The translations under genes were made by a program, and so were the position numbers. A DNA stretch of 64,000 bases from positions 32,366,237-32,430,236 of the forward strand of contig NC_088883.1 in assembly GCF_032884065.1 (NCBI RefSeq). The letters are read 5' to 3'. Position 1 is the first letter of the stretch. Each line of letters starts with the position of its first letter. Under the pieces are notes generated by a model. That model worked only from the letters and a program-made list of their open reading frames with translations. It did no database searches and was not told the DNA's origin. Origin of the DNA: Artemia franciscana (lineage: Eukaryota > Arthropoda > Branchiopoda > Anostraca > Artemiidae). Positions 26,231 through 64,000 of the stretch are shown one piece after another.

Positions 26231-26800
26231 TTGTCCCTACACTTATAGTTAGTACACATTATTACACAATAGTTAGTGCCACTTAATGCAAGTAGGTGCA
26301 TGTGAATTTAGCGACCCGGTCTCTGTCAAATGGGATTAGCACATTTTCGATTGAGTATGGTTTCTGAGACAGAACCTTGGTGTTCTGTAAAATTTTTATT
26401 AAAACTCCCTTTTCACTTTCAAAGTTTATTTCCTGCCTCATGGATGATTTATTCACTTGAATTTATGTGCTATTTCATAAGAAAATCACTAGTTTCAGTA
26501 AAACAAACTATTTCAAGGCAAAATCCCTAATCAAAAAAACAATAGGCATCCAAGAACCCTAAGAAATAGTGATAAATCACTAGGGCTCACAACCCGAGGC
26601 TTTATATGTATTTAAAGTGGCTTCATTCGATCTCCATTGGGGTATGGAGCATACCTTTAACCCGCTTAAAAGTCGTTTCGACCCGATGATCGAAAGCGAA
26701 ACTTGCGACGTCTGACACTAGCATAACCTTGTATGGTATTTCTAAGAAGAAATAAAAGAATTATAGGAAATTAGGCAGCACAAGTTGTTTAATCTGAAAA
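26231..26800. promoter_or_regulatory. Proximal 5' flank of DDX1
   Basis: Directly upstream of the DDX1 start codon. The transcription start is not resolvable from sequence alone, and I do not see a convincing TATA box or initiator. A CG-containing stretch (26640-26730: CGTTTCGACCCGATGATCG, ACTTGCGACG) is locally richer in CpG than the surroundings. Promoter assignment is by position only. Confidence 0.35.
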
Positions 26801-63484
<36,684 letters not shown>

Positions 63485-64000
63485 GTACGCTGTTTTCCTT
63501 CAATAATTGCCTAGTTCACTCACTTTTCCTTACTCGCACCTAGTTCAGTTTTCTGTAATTTGAATTTGTAAATTATGTTTCTTCTTTACTTTGGCGGAAA
63601 GCAAAAATTAAAATTAGTATTTGAGGGTCATTATTTTACTGCAGTTTATCAATGGTAAAGTGTGAGAAGCGGATATCTAAAGGCCTGTTTTACTAAGAAA
63701 GCCTTATTCCACTTTATTCCTCATTCTACTTTTTATTAGGGAATGATGTTAACTTTAATTTATTGAAAAAGGAATAGGCAAGCATTTTTTTTTTTTTTTA
63801 AGGAATGATTCTTTCCCTGTGTTACCAAGTTACAGGATGACAAGAACTTGCTACTATAGTGATTAATTTTCATTCTTTATGTTGATTCGACAGGGAATGA
63901 ATAACTTCTTAATAAAACATAGAAAATGGGGAATGGAAGGGAATAGTTTTTTTTTAATAAGACATCAAGCATTAAAGAAAAGAAAACAAGCATTGAAGAA
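63485..64000. other. Start of DDX1 intron 10
   Basis: Begins with donor GTACGC. No further exon is visible before the window ends; the remaining DDX1 exons lie to the right. Confidence 0.7.

Overview
This is a eukaryotic, AT-rich, intron- and transposon-laden nuclear window. The gene structures (GT-AG introns of 2-7 kb), the transposon types and the protein matches suggest an arthropod, plausibly a crustacean. That assignment is inference; no taxon marker was checked.

Two real host genes can be assembled exon by exon, and they are divergently oriented. On the minus strand, three coding exons (24077-23984, 19048-18858, 11985-11905) encode the N-terminal part of RNase P/MRP subunit p30 (RPP30). 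On the plus strand, ten coding exons from 26801 to 63484 encode the first ~527 residues of the DEAD-box RNA helicase DDX1. They include a 16-nt coding part of the first exon (MAAFE) lying 4.4 kb upstream of the second exon, and the SPRY domain inserted inside the helicase core. DDX1 runs off the right edge; RPP30 exons after the third were not found. RPP30 acts in tRNA 5' maturation and DDX1 belongs to the tRNA-ligase complex, so the window may hold a head-to-head pair of tRNA-maturation genes.

Layout. 1-2448: 3' part of a decayed Helitron with Rep, helicase and the classic 3' hairpin plus CTAG. 2600-4165: a composite dispersed repeat (copies B and C lie at 29.5-30.8 kb and 54.2-55.6 kb). 7-12 kb: LINE ORF1 debris and two partial copies of a tRNA-Leu-derived SINE. 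13-18 kb: two decayed non-LTR retrotransposons. 20-22 kb: very long (TA)n arrays. 22640-23690: a foldback element with an 8-bp target duplication. 24.6-26.2 kb: hAT and LINE remnants between the two genes. 26.8-64 kb: DDX1, whose introns hold a second, internally deleted Helitron (32.5-34.1 kb), a ~2 kb degenerate minisatellite (34.2-36.1 kb), an exact-looking 344-bp duplication, an antisense SEC63 pseudogene (46.4-46.9 kb), a ~275-bp satellite array with a full-length SINE inside it (51.2-54.2 kb), foldback MITEs, a 5x104-bp tandem array, and a 64-nt T run just upstream of exon 10.

No viral, toxin, CRISPR or operon-type features were seen. The most distinctive signals are the RPP30/DDX1 arrangement, the covarying Helitron hairpins, the SEC63 retro-pseudogene, the foldback element and the degenerate minisatellite.
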